Numbered from the stretch's first letter, positions 45,804 through 57,566 are shown. The stretch is DNA of 64,000 nucleotides from Daedaleopsis sinensis (GCA_033807695.1 CM066302.1:4278001-4342000); one strand, 5' to 3'. The notes: generated by a model not told the origin, from the sequence alone. Numbers and translations are program-made.

Positions 45804-46972
45804 CTCGGAATCGTGAATTATATGCAATTGGCAGGGTAATGTATTTTACTTACATCATGCACCGAGGTCGACCATGTCTTGCTGTCCACTGTGTGAGCTA
45901 TTAAGATCGCAATTGAAGCAGTCGAGATGGCGTGTAAATACTGCCCACGCGTCCAGATGGTTCTGCATGGTCCAATGTGCCACAGAACGCTCGACATGTC
46001 GACGAACGCTTGACGATGGCACACGACGTCGACAGGGGAGGATGACCCGGAATTCGGAACGACTGCAGATTGCGGATAGATAGCACGACGCCGATGGCTT
46101 CGTGTTTGCACGCGGAGTAGTGCCAGTAAGATGTGAAAGCCTGAGTGTCTCAGCCCTGTGCAGATGCGGATGGTTCTTGGAGAAGGTCGTGTGGTAGCGA
46201 CTGCTGCAACTCTCCGCGCTGACCACGGCGAAGCACCATGAGATAGGAGATGGCATGCTAGAAGGAGGAACACAACCACGTTTTTGCAGTCGGAACGCTC
46301 ACAGTCCAGAGCTTATAGACGCGCGCCCTGGGTTGTAACTTGTGGATAGTGGATAAAATCAGAAGAATGGAAATGCGGTGTGAGGGAGTCGAGAGCGTGC
46401 TCATCGCAACAGGATATAGGCTATGGTGTAGAAACCGGGAGCTGAGAGGCACCCTCGATGGGAATGGAGGTGCGAGCAGCACCGTGGGCATGAGATGGGA
46501 CGAGGGACGCAAGGACGAGAGATGAGAGAAGCACAAGAGAACGATGGCGAAGCAAGACTTGCAAAGTTTAGTACACATCGTGATCAACAAGGCAGATCAT
46601 GAAAGGAGCAGACGAGGAGAAGAAGAGAGGGGAACAGCGACGAGGATTTATCGCGCAACCCCACACGTCGCAAAACCTTTAACCCGGTCGTCACAGCGTC
46701 ATCATGGGTATCGTATAGAGCATCGGGGGCTGGATCCTGTCCTGCAGCGCGCCAGGGGCATACGTCGGCATCGCGTACTGGTACTGCAGCGCGGGCTCGG
46801 CCGGCGGATAACGGTGCAGGCCCCAGTGAGCGTGAGCGTGAGCCTGCTGCGCGTATCTGGGCGGTCAGAAGAGCAGCAGCATGTCAGTCTAACCAGCACT
46901 GGACACTGATGACGCGAAAGAAACACTGACCCGACAGAGACAGCGGCCTCGTCTAGCGGCGCACACAGCACC
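45804..46972. other. Intergenic; orphan exon-like segment at 46,700-46,865
   Basis: On the minus strand, 46,865-46,700 reads as a plausible last exon after a CAG acceptor (YAQQAHAHAHWGLHRYPPAE, then ALQYQYAMPTYAPGALQDR) with a stop. The donor that would precede it lies in the esterase 3' flank, so the rest of any such gene is missing. No other gene is seen. Confidence 0.3.
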
Positions 46973-49530
46973 CTACATGGGATCTGCAAGGCTGAGGTCC
47001 GTCAGGTACTCAATCGCCTCGGCGCGGTACGTATCAAGCGTGATGCTCAACGGGACCGCAGAGTCATTGAAGGTGAGCAGCTGCGGGGATGCCTTCGTGT
47101 ACAGCGGCCAGTCGGTGGCCCCATCGCCGTTCGGATCGAGCGTCGCGGCGAATCGGATGAGATAGTCGCCCATATCGCCGCCACCGTAGATGTTCGCGAG
47201 CTCGGTTCCGTGCGCCTACACGGCCGTGAAGGACACATGGGCCCGGGTCAGCTACGCCGGTCGAACCGGTCAAGAAGAGGTATACGCACGGCACCAATGC
47301 CATCGACTTGGTTGATCCAGCTCACTGAACGGTACAGATCGCAGTCGGAGTCAGTGGTGAGAAACAGCATCACAACAAGCAAGGAGAGACGCACAGTATG
47401 AGTAGACCGGCTGGCTCTCTGCGAGCTTCTGCACGAAAACCCGGCGGGGCGCCTGCTCGATATAGTCGCCCTGGAACGCGGACATGCGCTTGTACTGCGG
47501 AGAGTACGCGAACTCGTCCGCTGTGCCGAACGGGGAGCCAGCGGCGGGGTCGGACGGGTAGAGCGCGAGAATCTCGGCGACGGCCGCGCGGGGCGTGGTA
47601 TTGAAGAAGTTGGAGTTGATGTACGAGAGGAACTCGTCGTCAGTGCTGGGTTAGGATGAGGGGGAGCTTTAGCACTGGAAGTGGCTGACTGGTGTAACGA
47701 CAGTACATACGTCAGGTTCAGAGTGGGGAAAGAGAATGCAGAGCCCTCGTCTCCATCATTCCCTACGGCCCCAGGATGTCAGTCCGACAATGACGTGTGC
47801 GGGCGTGGACGCGAACTCTCACCATTCACGACAGGTATCTTCGCGATTCGTCCGTCAAGCATCTGGCGCATTGGCGACTCTTTGATGAACACCCCGTCGA
47901 CCCTCGGGAACCACGGAGTATTGACTTGCTACCAGACCGTAAGCGTCAACACATGCACACACGGCACGAGCGACGGAGTCAACTCACCTGGAAGCTCACG
48001 AACGTCGGCGTCCGATCCATCGCCGCCTTCAGCGAGGCTGCCGGGACAGTCCGCAGACACTGCAGCGTGTCACTCACGCTCGCACACCCCGTGTCCGCGA
48101 CGATGCCATCGTATGTCGACTGGAGGTACGCGCTGTCGACGGGCGCAACGGAAAGCGCGGAGCCCGACTCCATGAAACCCGCTCGGAAGAGGTTGTCGGA
48201 GTTGCCGTCATTGTGCAGCATATGGAGAGCCACGGACATCGCGCCAGCGCTCTCACCCCATCTGCATTGGACGTGAAAGTGTCAATGTCGATGTCACGGA
48301 ATCAGACGGTCAGACTCTGAGAGACCTGCACGGTTTGGGCGAACGTACATCATGACTTTGGCGGGATCGCCACCAAACGCGGATATGTACTTCTGGATCC
48401 AGCGTAGTGCCTCCCGCTCTGCATAAATGCGACCGTATGTAGCGTTTGTGAGGTCTTCGTGACGAGCGCAAGGGGAACTAGCAAAACGACACGTACGGTC
48501 GTGTAGACCCAGGTTCCCTACTCCCGCTTCTTTAACCTCCTTTCCACCAAGGAAACCAAAAGCTGGATCGCTACCTGTCAGCTTTAGCGGAGGGATACCG
48601 CTAGGTTATGCGCTCACCGCTCAGTCTAGACCAGCAGGGATATGTGTTAGCTGACGACTACATCGGGGCGCCGCGGCGTACCTGTAATTCAGCGCAACGT
48701 AGACAATTGGGTGGCCAAGCTCGATGGACCGCGCTACGACGACATGGCCCGGTTGGCTAGAACAGCGGGCGTTAGGAAGTGAATAAGGGGGTTTAGAGCA
48801 ATTGGCAATACTGACATGGCGTTTGAGCCGACTTGAAATCCACCTGACATTAGGTTGAGGGTGAGTCAAAGGGCCTCGGGGTGAGTCATTGACGTGAGAT
48901 TACCTCCGTAAATCCACTAAAGAGTTTCAGCTTAGCTATAGTCGTGGCATGCACACGTAGGATGGTACTCACGACTGCAACTGGGAGCTTGGAGTCTGGC
49001 GTTGCATTCGCCGGAGCGATCACGTTCAGGTTGAGGCCTGTGGGAATGAGAGATGAGAGATAGCCGAGCTATGGAGTCAGAGTACGCACAATCCTCCGTC
49101 TGAGGTATGTCCGGTACTTGGGAAAAGCCACCCAAATACTCGCCCACCGCCGCTGGCACATCGCTTGGAAATGAGAGCGCCGGGAAGGTCTGTTGGATGC
49201 ACTGATCACCAAACGTAGTCGCGTTGATAGTGCCACTAAACGAGCCGATGGGCTTCGGTAGACGAAGACGCAAGTCTCCGACGCTGAGCGATGTTCCAAG
49301 TGAGAACCAACGTTGCAAGTGAGAGCGAAGAAAAGGACGTACGGAGGTTGGGCGTATGGGAGGCCGAGGAACTGCGTCACAGTCCCGTTAGACTTGCCGA
49401 TGATACTTGCATCATCAAGCTTAACGGTAGGTGGAGATGCCAGCGCACGAGCCCCGTGCTGAGTCGGCACAGCAAGCGCAGAGCCCCCAAGAAGGACGGT
49501 GAACAGGAGCGAGACACGCAACAGTGACAT
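46973..49530 (-). CDS. Type B carboxylesterase/lipase, copy 3 (intact, fourteen exons)
   Basis: Fourteen exons (49530-49343, 49283-49090, 49037-48973, 48916-48904, 48843-48816, 48756-48682, 48570-48497, 48418-48349, 48261-47988, 47928-47823, 47762-47711, 47645-47395, 47324-47290, 47215-46973) sum to 555 residues in one frame. A signal peptide (LLRVSLLFTVLLGGSALA) indicates secretion. Family blocks are FLGLPYAQPP, LRLRLPKPIG, TEDCLNLNVIAPAN, WIYGGGFQVG and GNLGLHDQREALRWIQKYI. The triad is Ser240 in WGESAGAMSV, Glu368 in NDGDEGSAFSF and His477 in AHGTELANIYGGG. The 13-base exon encoding WIYG is shared with copy 1. It hydrolyses esters outside the cell; the specific substrate is unknown. It is the likely parent of copy 2. 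Confidence 0.88.
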
Positions 49531-50487
49531 GGTCTGCGATCCTCTGAGAGCTTGAGAATGTCTTTGAGTTCTTTTATACCTAGTCAGCGCTCTATATTGG
49601 CACACTGAGCGTCGAGAACACGGGTAGCTTACTTGGTTTTAGTACAAATGGAGCGGCTTCCATTCGAAATTCTCGAACGCGGTAGACACGGGACGCCGCT
49701 GAATGCCCGGAGCGGAATTTGTGGCTCCATTCCATCTTCCTAAGAGCCAACAATCGCCGTTCGGACTGTAACGAAGGCTCCGTAAATGCGAACAGCGAAC
49801 GCGCGGAGAACGCGGACCTATTAGCTTGATGAGAAGATGGCGTCGCCAGAGATCACCGGGACATGCGGCGTGAGTGAGAAGCTGGTATAAAGCGGCTGCT
49901 CGTGACCAGAAGTTGCTGCCATGAGAAGAGGGAGTTGTAAATATGCGGGGCATGATCGCCAGGCTGTGATTGTCGGTCAGGTGTCGGGATTAGTGAGTAG
50001 GAAATTACAGGGCGGGTAGTACAAGTACTGTGTCACGCAGTAGATGAGATGGGCCGCAGAAAGAAGTATCTATATAAAGGATCAGTGAGGCAGAAGGAGC
50101 GGAGCGATACAATGACTACTTACTGTGCGCAGCTTGCTGACTAGTTCTTGACGGTCGACCAAGAAACACACTTAGCGCTCTTTGGCCGCCACATAGACGG
50201 TGTTTGTGCTTGCTTGGAAGGTTCCCACGGGCATACTTCTCTCCCCTCCGTCTCGTCCTCCTCCTCTCTTCCTGAATTCATCAATCCCATAATTACCTGT
50301 GGATTCCCTCGTCCAGCCTCTTCCGGAATCCACACTGTGCGCATACTCGCAGAAGACTACTAGTAAGTACTGCTCGACTGATGCACACGGCTGTGAAGCC
50401 TCTGCGAACAAGGAAGACGAACGGACTAGCACGGTGAGTATGTCCACAATTGAGGACTGAGTCGGATACAAGCGGTCCGGCCGGGAT
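49531..50487. other. Intergenic: esterase promoter and LINE 5' flank
   Basis: The segment 49,630-49,850 is duplicated at 37,800-38,010. A TATATAAAGG stretch lies near 50,071. No gene seen before the reverse-transcriptase frame. Confidence 0.45.
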
Positions 50488-52248
50488 ATGGGAAAGCATG
50501 TTCTATCGGATACCGAGGGTTCTCTCGGCCGCTGCTCCCACTTGATGCAAAACGGTTTTCGGGCCGGTCATCGCACAGAAAACAACGTCTTCACCCTCCG
50601 TGCGGCCATTGAGCTCACTCGATCAGAGAACGGGACACTGTGGGTGGTTCTCGTGGATCTCAAGAACGCCTTCCCGTCGGTGGACCAGGCAAGGCTGTGG
50701 AGGAAGCTTCATGAATATGGCGTATCTGGTCCACTCATTGACTGGCTGAAGATGATATACGACCGCATGCGCTATCTCGTACGCTTCGGCGGCAACTTCG
50801 CAGCAGACCTGTTCCGATCACTGGCAGGCATCTTGATCGGTGACCCAGCGTCCCCCGTGCTGTGGAATCTCTTCTTCGCAGACTTCCTCCCACCCGACCA
50901 TCCTGACGACATCATTCTCGATGGCATCCGCATACGCTTCCTGGCTCACGCCGACGACATCCTCTTCCTGTCGCGCTCCAAGGCCGGAGTCTTGTCCAAG
51001 CTCAACGCCCTTATCGAGTGGTGTGCGAGAAACGGTGTAGAGATCAACATCTCGAAGACCTTTCTCATGATCTTCGGTGCTCTACCCAACGACACCAGCC
51101 TTCTCATCAACGGTCGGCAGATCTCGCTCGTGCAGAGCTCTAAATACGTCGGTACCCTATTGTCCTCCACGCAGCGGCACATCTTCGCGCTACACCGTGA
51201 AGAGAAGGCCGCGAGTGCACGTCGAGTGGCAAACGCGTCCCTAGCGCTGGAAAGTTACATTGGGAGCATGCCGCCAAACATTGCGAAGACCATATATCTT
51301 GCACAGGTGGATCCGCACCTCACGTTCTCGTGTGCAGTGGACCTCGACGTCGATGACAACTCATTCGCTGCCCTGCAGTCGGTTCAGCTCACCTTTCTCA
51401 GGAGGACGCTCGGACTCTCTGCACACTCACCCTCCTCTATTCTGCACATCCTCCTCGGTATCTGGCCTCTGCACTATAGACGGACGGCACTAGCTCTCGC
51501 CTATCTCACCTATATCATCACCACTCGTCCTGTGCTCCCTTATGCGGCACTAGCGGAGTCCTATCGCCTTGCAGACAGGGGGCTACCGTCCTGGTGGGGT
51601 GATCTTGTGTTCGTGCTGCAACATCTCCCATCTCCCATCCCCTTCACCGTTCGGCCTTTCCCAACCGAACAACGTGTATGCGCGGCGACAACAAGCCTCG
51701 CCGAGTCCTTGGCGATGCACCTTGCCGGGGTTGTGCGCTCCTCACCCAGGATGATCGTGTATAACCAAATCCATGGTGTCATCCTCCCACACACCCCACG
51801 ACTGGCAGATCTGTTCAAAACAGCGGGCTATCTTGCTCTGACACGCGATCGACGACGGGCGATGGTTCGTCTTGTGGCAAGCGAGCACCCGTACGCTATC
51901 CAAGTCCTGCGCTACGGTGGTACACCCACTCCGCGTGCTTGGCGCATCTGTCGCTTCTGCCGCGCGAAGGAGGCCGTGGAGGACGAGGAGCATGTGCTAT
52001 TTCTTTGTCCATCACAGGTACTGTGTGATAAGAGGTCGCACATGTTCCAAAAGATGCGAGAGAAGCACGGGAACATAGGCGGTGTGCGTAACTCACTGTC
52101 CCACTGGTCGTTCGTGGGATACGTATGCGAGAAACCGGATCTGCTCGCATTGTTCGCAGACTTCGTTCGAACTACATACAAATTGTGTAAGCAGCACGAA
52201 CCGCTGCGTATCTCCACTCAGGCTCAGTACGACTCACTACCAATGTAA
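50488..52248 (+). CDS. Non-LTR retrotransposon (LINE) reverse transcriptase, 5'-truncated
   Basis: A single open frame of 586 residues. Reverse-transcriptase blocks are MQNGFRAGHRTENNVFTL, VVLVDLKNAFPSVDQARLW (first catalytic Asp), GDPASPVLWNLFFADF, and the active-site box FLAHADDILFLSRS (about residue 156) with the catalytic pair DD. The usual YADD reads HADD. Domain order then gives a thumb, an alpha-helical region and a C-terminal CCHC-type zinc knuckle (Cys488, Cys491, His502, Cys507). The endonuclease and earliest RT motifs are missing; similarity begins abruptly near 50,515, typical of 5' truncation during target-primed reverse transcription. The downstream 500 bases may be its 3' UTR, but no poly-A tail or target duplication is seen. 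The lack of internal stops suggests a recent insertion. Confidence 0.85.
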   Translation: MGKHVLSDTEGSLGRCSHLMQNGFRAGHRTENNVFTLRAAIELTRSENGTLWVVLVDLKNAFPSVDQARLWRKLHEYGVSGPLIDWLKMIYDRMRYLVRFGGNFAADLFRSLAGILIGDPASPVLWNLFFADFLPPDHPDDIILDGIRIRFLAHADDILFLSRSKAGVLSKLNALIEWCARNGVEINISKTFLMIFGALPNDTSLLINGRQISLVQSSKYVGTLLSSTQRHIFALHREEKAASARRVANASLALESYIGSMPPNIAKTIYLAQVDPHLTFSCAVDLDVDDNSFAALQSVQLTFLRRTLGLSAHSPSSILHILLGIWPLHYRRTALALAYLTYIITTRPVLPYAALAESYRLADRGLPSWWGDLVFVLQHLPSPIPFTVRPFPTEQRVCAATTSLAESLAMHLAGVVRSSPRMIVYNQIHGVILPHTPRLADLFKTAGYLALTRDRRRAMVRLVASEHPYAIQVLRYGGTPTPRAWRICRFCRAKEAVEDEEHVLFLCPSQVLCDKRSHMFQKMREKHGNIGGVRNSLSHWSFVGYVCEKPDLLALFADFVRTTYKLCKQHEPLRISTQAQYDSLPM

Positions 52249-53507
52249 TCCACTTACATACCTATGCTTGTTTCTCGCCCCTGTCACCTCGGTGAGCGGG
52301 CACGGATCCGATTAACCTGTCAGACCCTATCGTCCTGGACACATGCCTGTTGACGTCAGTCTCGCGCGGAAGCGGAGACGAGGTGGCCTTCTAGTAAGGC
52401 TACTGGTGACGGCCTACCACTGTCCTCAAGGAGGCGGCTGGGCGGCGGCAGACATGTGTTCCTGTCCTCTCGCCCGCTGCCACTGGCGACGTGGGCGAGG
52501 CTCTTCGTGGAGACTTATGTCTCAACAACTCCTGGACGCGAGTGAGTTATGTGTGGGTACTCAGAAGAGGCCCTGCACACCTTGGTTTTTTGTACATTTT
52601 TTGCCCAAGGTTTTAGCTCGTGGTCCTACCTGTGTTGTGCGGGCCAGGGAGTTGTCGGAGTTCTTGGACCAGGGAGATAGACGGATGGCGGGCATCTAAG
52701 CCGTGGTCGTGGCTTGTCGGTATTGTACACGTAGATAACTAATTGGGCGTCTACTTGTAACGTATATCGATTAAGCCGAATAACCTTCCTCCTCCCACTT
52801 GACTCAGCACCCCTAAGGTGCGTATAAATCTCGCTAGGTTCTCCTCGAGCCCGCTCCTACACACCCTCCCAGACCCAAGAAACTTGTGAGGTGAACGCGA
52901 TGCTTCGCACGCCATATGCGATTCCATAGACAAAAACATGGACAGGTAGAAGTTCAAAGAAGATACGTAGGGTACTACTGGAGTGATATTAGTATACGTC
53001 TATCCTCCGTGCCAACTCGGGACAGCCTGATGACCTGGACACGATCGGTTAAAGCACACTTAAGTACTATGCACTGGGTCGAGTTTTGCTTCAAAGTCTG
53101 TAGACAGTACTTTATTATCAATTTGTATTCTTGGGTCACCGTAGACATGCTAGCACCCCTTCAAGATAGATTATTTGAACTCAGTATCAGGTGCCGTGCC
53201 TCGGGCAGGCTTCGCCAGCCCTCGGCTAGCGCCGCGGAGCAGTTCAACTACGCCTACAAAGTAGGAGGTAAGCTGTGGCACGATTATGGAAAGACGACAA
53301 CGCTGAAGATTCCCATGGGCAACGGAAAGGGGTGGTACGTTGCAATTGTCGGGGACGCTCTCGACCATGAAGTACGGATCGTGCAGCATGATCTCTACGT
53401 GACCCGATTACACCCGTCAAAAGCGGGTAAACCCGGGTGCCAACATTTGTCACGTGAGGCCAGAAACCATCATGGTAAGACTTACCGATTCTATAAATGG
53501 AATCGCA
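52249..53507. other. LINE 3' region and promoter of the next gene
   Basis: The first 500 bases probably belong to the LINE 3' untranslated region. Between 53,190 and 53,460 a plus-strand frame (FNYAYKVGGKLWHDYGK) is open but has no recognised family and runs out of frame into the next gene. Confidence 0.35.
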
Positions 53508-54221
53508 ATGTCCAAGCCCGGTCTCCTCTTCGTCTTCTCCGAGCCCGGCTCAGTCCCCGACGCCGAGTTCAACGACTGGTACGACAACGAGCACGTCCCT
53601 CTCCGCCTTCCCATCCCCGCCATACAGTCCTGGTCCCGCTGGGTGGCCACGGACAACCAGAAACCGTCCTATCTCGCCCTCTACGACCTCACCGACGCCG
53701 ATGCTCTCAACCACCCCCCGTACTCGACGCTCGCCTCCACCCGCAGCGCACGCGAGACGGAGCTCATCAAGAAGGTCGGGATCCTCGACCGCCGCGCGTA
53801 CGATAAGATCGACGTGCCCGTCCCGCCGAGGGCGGGCGACGCGTACGACGTCCGCAAGCCCGGCCCATACGTCATCGCCGTCTTGATGGAGGTCCCCGCA
53901 GAGTACGAGGAGGACTTCAATGGGTGGTACGACAAGGAGCACACAGAGCTGCTGTCGAAGATCCCGCAGTGGGTCAGGACGACGCGGTATGTCTATCGCG
54001 AGGGGGCAGCGACGGGCACGGACGAGAGCTTGAAGCCGAACGGGCCCGGAGGCAAGGCGCCGAAGTACCTCGCCCTACACGAGTTCTCCGATGGGGACAC
54101 CGCGGCGACGCCGGAGTTCCAGCATGCGGCCTCTACGGAGTGGATGGCGAAGGTGAAGAGGTATGCGACGATTTTCGACATACGCCCGTTCAAGTTGTTG
54201 AGGACTTGGGAGAGGGCGTGA
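53508..54221 (+). CDS. Duplicated DABB/EthD-like protein, copy 2
   Basis: An intronless gene of 237 residues, taken to start at the ATG of MSKPGLLFVFSEPGSV because this start matches the fragment at 39,821. Two similar ferredoxin-like units are present: FNDWYDNEHVPLRLPIP...WSRWV with YLALYDL, and FNGWYDKEHTELLSKIPQWV...YVYREG with KYLALHEF. Each has a WYD.EH signature typical of dimeric alpha+beta barrel proteins such as EthD. A third copy (39,821) is a truncated relic and the gene at 32,063 is a diverged paralogue. Probably a cytosolic enzyme or binding protein; the substrate is unknown. Confidence 0.82.
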   Translation: MSKPGLLFVFSEPGSVPDAEFNDWYDNEHVPLRLPIPAIQSWSRWVATDNQKPSYLALYDLTDADALNHPPYSTLASTRSARETELIKKVGILDRRAYDKIDVPVPPRAGDAYDVRKPGPYVIAVLMEVPAEYEEDFNGWYDKEHTELLSKIPQWVRTTRYVYREGAATGTDESLKPNGPGGKAPKYLALHEFSDGDTAATPEFQHAASTEWMAKVKRYATIFDIRPFKLLRTWERA

Positions 54222-54860
54222 TGTCAAGCGGTTCTGACCAGGTAAGTGATCTGGCTCGTGTAATGTTGGGATCCTGATGCTCATGAGACGCCTGTTCAAC
54301 AGATTGTTGCGAGTACCAAGTAGAAGACATGTAAGATAATGACATGAACAGACCACACGACTGGGCCGTTCAGTCAACACGATGTATGAGATGACACATG
54401 AACACATCGAGCGAAACTCATATCACACTGCTCGCTTCTCTTGCAACAGGGTTTGTGGGTGAGTATGGCATTCGGAGACCACCAGTAAGCACATCGCGAG
54501 AGACCTTGGACGTCATTTTGTCATGGTTTTCGCGGCGGGTGAGGTACGTGTAGGGCAAGGTCGGAAGTTCGAGGTACGAATGCTGCACATGACCGTTCCT
54601 GAGTTTCTAGAACTCACGCCACACCTGGGAACAGACAACGGGGACGTCTTATCCTGCGAGGGTGTGAATGTGGGCGGGCTCTACTCGAGACATTGTCGCC
54701 CGCGTAGTGGAGCTTGCCTTCCGATACTCGACTATGACTGCTTTCCCGCTGTTAGGAACTTCCACAAGCAACCACGACTCGGCGGAAAGCCACCAGAAGA
54801 AATCAAGGTGCATAACATGATCATGGTTACAAGGCGTTATCAGTTTACAATTCGTTGAAC
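54222..54860. other. Intergenic between convergent genes
   Basis: A 111-codon plus-strand frame at 54,523 has no motif and lies in the 3' region of the methyltransferase gene. I see no supported gene. Confidence 0.4.
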
Positions 54861-55696
54861 TCAGTAAACGAAAGGAACAACACGATAGGGCGTCCTCTTC
54901 GCCCACTCATCCCACTCCTTGCCAAACTCCTCCCTCAACATCCGATCCTCCCTCGCGGCTCCGTACACAAGCCACGCAGTCACCACGCCCAAGTGCCCGA
55001 TCAGCCCGGCGCCCACGACTCGTCCTACCTGCCCGTCCCACATCCCCGCCTCGACGTACAGCGAGCCGCTGCTCGAGAGCAGCGCCACGACCCCCACTAC
55101 GAGCAGCACCTGCCCCGCATACCCCGGATGGCGCACGAGGCGGTACGGGCCCGCGGTGACCAGTGCGTGCTCCTTCTGCACGACCATCTGCCACACGAAC
55201 AGCCGGCCGAGCGTGCGCTGCGACCACACTCGGAGCAGTGCCCCTGCGATCCCGAACAGGCACCCTGCGGCGGATGCGCGGGTGAGCCCGAGCGGCAGTC
55301 CGACAGCCTCTGTCGTCGCGGAATTATCTCCTGCGAACGTGCTGGCGATGGCGTGGTAGAGGAAGGAGGCGGGTGGGAGGTGTTGGGTCATGAGAATAGC
55401 GGCCTCGGCGACCGCCAGGCCGCATACGAGTGTCTGTTGAGGAGAAGGGGGATTCGTCAATTCACGGCGGATGCGAGAATCGGCTCGGACACTCTACATA
55501 CCCGCTCGAGGACCCCCAGGACCGCCCTGAACTCCATCGAAAAGCGCGACTGCGGCTGCGCGAATGTGGACTGTCGCAAGTATTTCGGGCCGACTATGAT
55601 TTCTCGAGGCGACATGGCGTAGTACGTGGGCACCGCATAGCCTACCAGCAGGAGAGCCTTGAGCAAGGGGAGCGAGGGAACCGACGTGGTAGACAT
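54861..55696 (-). CDS. Isoprenylcysteine carboxyl methyltransferase-like membrane protein
   Basis: Two exons (55,696-55,502 and 55,433-54,861) join in phase 0 across a 69-base intron with a GTATGT donor, giving 255 residues. The C-terminal half has the family signature GPYRLVRHPGYAGQVLLVVG, followed by a helix pair and REDRMLREEFGKEWDEWAKR, matching ICMT/PEMT-type enzymes that use S-adenosylmethionine. About five membrane helices are visible, starting with LLKALLLVGYAVPTYYAM. ICMT methylates prenylated C-terminal cysteines (Ras, mating pheromones) at the ER. Several ICMT-like paralogues exist in many basidiomycetes, so this may not be the housekeeping copy. Confidence 0.85.
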
Positions 55697-56246
55697 GGGG
55701 TGGGTGACCGCGGGCGAAGACTAACCTGTGAAAACGTCAAGGTCAGGTTGCGGGTTTATATCCTCATCGTACTTCAAGCTTCAGGGACCAGGAGAAGAGA
55801 AGTCGGACTTCGAATCCTAAGTAGTATGGCGGTCATTGATATCACTCGATATCTAGACACGGGTTTAGTGCGACTGGTCGACTCTTCAACTTCAACGCTT
55901 TAGGCAGGTAAGTAAGCCTGCCGCATTGTCTTTCGTGCGAGACGTCCTCCATGGGTTCACTCTTACCGCAATTGGATACCTATCCGTTTTTAGGCTATGC
56001 TATAATTGAGATACCGCGTCATATCCTCGCCGCCTGACTCCCCGGGCGTGGTGGTGAGCCTGCGTCCATCGCACGGGCAGCCGTGCATGGAATAAATAGA
56101 GTAGCTTTGGGCACTTCAGAGCGCGCACGAAGTGTACATAGCAGAGAAAATACAACAAGAGCGAATATAGTCCTCAACATCCTGCTCGACGTCTCGATAT
56201 TATCCCCGGAATACAGTAAGCAATCCGATCAGAACCCGTCGACGGC

Positions 56247-57566
56247 TCACCACTTGTTCGATCTCGCGAGGCCCTCCTTGACCAGCGCATGGAACTTGTA
56301 CCACCACTCGACCCTCTTCCGCTCCCACGTCGCCTCCCACTCCGCCAAACAGTCCTCGCACCAGTCCTTCTCCAGCTGCCGCCTCCGCTGTGCGACGACG
56401 TTGTACCGCAGGATGTCGTCCTGCTCCGCCATCCCCTCCCTCCGCATGAACTCCCGCCACATCTTCGTCCGCTCCTGGCTCCCCGCCGCACACGCCGCGC
56501 GCCCGTACGCCCCCGCGCGCCGGTGCTCCGCCTGGTCCGCGCACCGGGAGCCGCCCCAGCGACGCGTGCGCGGGGCGCGGTCGACGAGCTGCCGCCAGAG
56601 CGCGGCCATCGGCCGGCGCGCTTGGTAGACGGCCATGACGTCCGCGCCCGCGAGGTCGAGGGACAGCGACGGGCGGCGGTCCTGCTTGAGCCGCTCCCAG
56701 AACTCGGACGTCGAAAAGACCTCGTAGAGCGCGTGCGTCATCGCCCACGCGGGGCGGCGGAGGTGCAGGCCGTGCGCACGCGCGAGGCGGGCGAGCGCGA
56801 AGGCGTGCTCGAGCGGGCGAGGGTGCGAGGGGAGCGCGGGGGAACCCCAGAGGCGGTCGAGCAGGATGTCTGCGGCGTTGAGCACGGGGGTGGAGGAGAG
56901 GGTGTGCGCGGTGGTGAGCAGGGCGAAGAGCTCGTCTTCGGTGTGGTGTGCGTTCAGGTACCCGCTGCGTGTGGGGTCAGGGGAGTGAACTCGGGCGGGG
57001 GACGGGGACAAGGGACACGCACATGATGTTCTTGCTCGCGTCGAGCATCTCGTAGAACCCGAGGATGGTCACCCCGCGAGGAACCTCGTACACGGGAGGA
57101 ACCATACCTCTCTCGAGGTCGTCCAGACTGTCCATCAGAGCTTGCGCGATGTACGTAGAGGTCTCGACGATGCGGCTCGTCTTCACCGTGACGACCTCAC
57201 GCTCGATGGCGATGCTGACGTGCGGGTACGGGTACACATGCGCAGCTACAGAGGCCAAGTCGTAGTGCTGGTCCGAGCGCATCGTAGATGAGCCAGAAGA
57301 GAATGAGCCGAACCCGTTGCGGGTGTGGCCATAGGTCTTCCGTGGAGGGGGGAGGCGCTCTTCCCAATTCTTGTGCGGTACTCGGGTGGAGGTGGCCCGG
57401 GTCGGTCCTCGAGCCAAGCGACGGTTGTCGGTGGAGGACTGGGTCGCTGACTGGCCATATACACCGTACTGTTAAAGTCAGTGATCAGCCGGTACTCTCT
57501 TAGACGTCTAGTAGCAGTAGGGACACTCACTCGTTTGGAAGAGCGGGCTTGGGAGGGTGCGAACAT
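56247..57566 (-). CDS. BTB/POZ-like domain protein, copy 2
   Basis: Three exons (57,566-57,531; 57,468-57,023; 56,964-56,247) join in phase to give 399 residues. It mirrors the gene at 30,011-31,289: first exon phase 0, second exon phase 2, and matching blocks HVSIAIEREVVTVKTSRIVE, PPVYEVPRGVTILGFYEMLD, TEDELFALLTTAHTLSST and a helical C-terminus with CEDCLAEWEATWERKRVEWW. The antisense strand is also open for long stretches because of codon bias and is ignored. As for copy 1, a scaffold or Cullin-3 adaptor role is only a family expectation. Confidence 0.68.

Noticed and set aside
52916..53806. 296-codon frame overlapping the DABB-type gene
   Set aside because: Its second half is an out-of-frame shadow of the DABB gene. 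The first half has no recognised family, although a small exon cannot be excluded.
56289..57026. 245-codon plus-strand frame opposite BTB-like copy 2
   Set aside because: Leu/Arg/Pro-rich antisense shadow of a GC-rich gene; the matching frame at copy 1 is not conserved in sequence.
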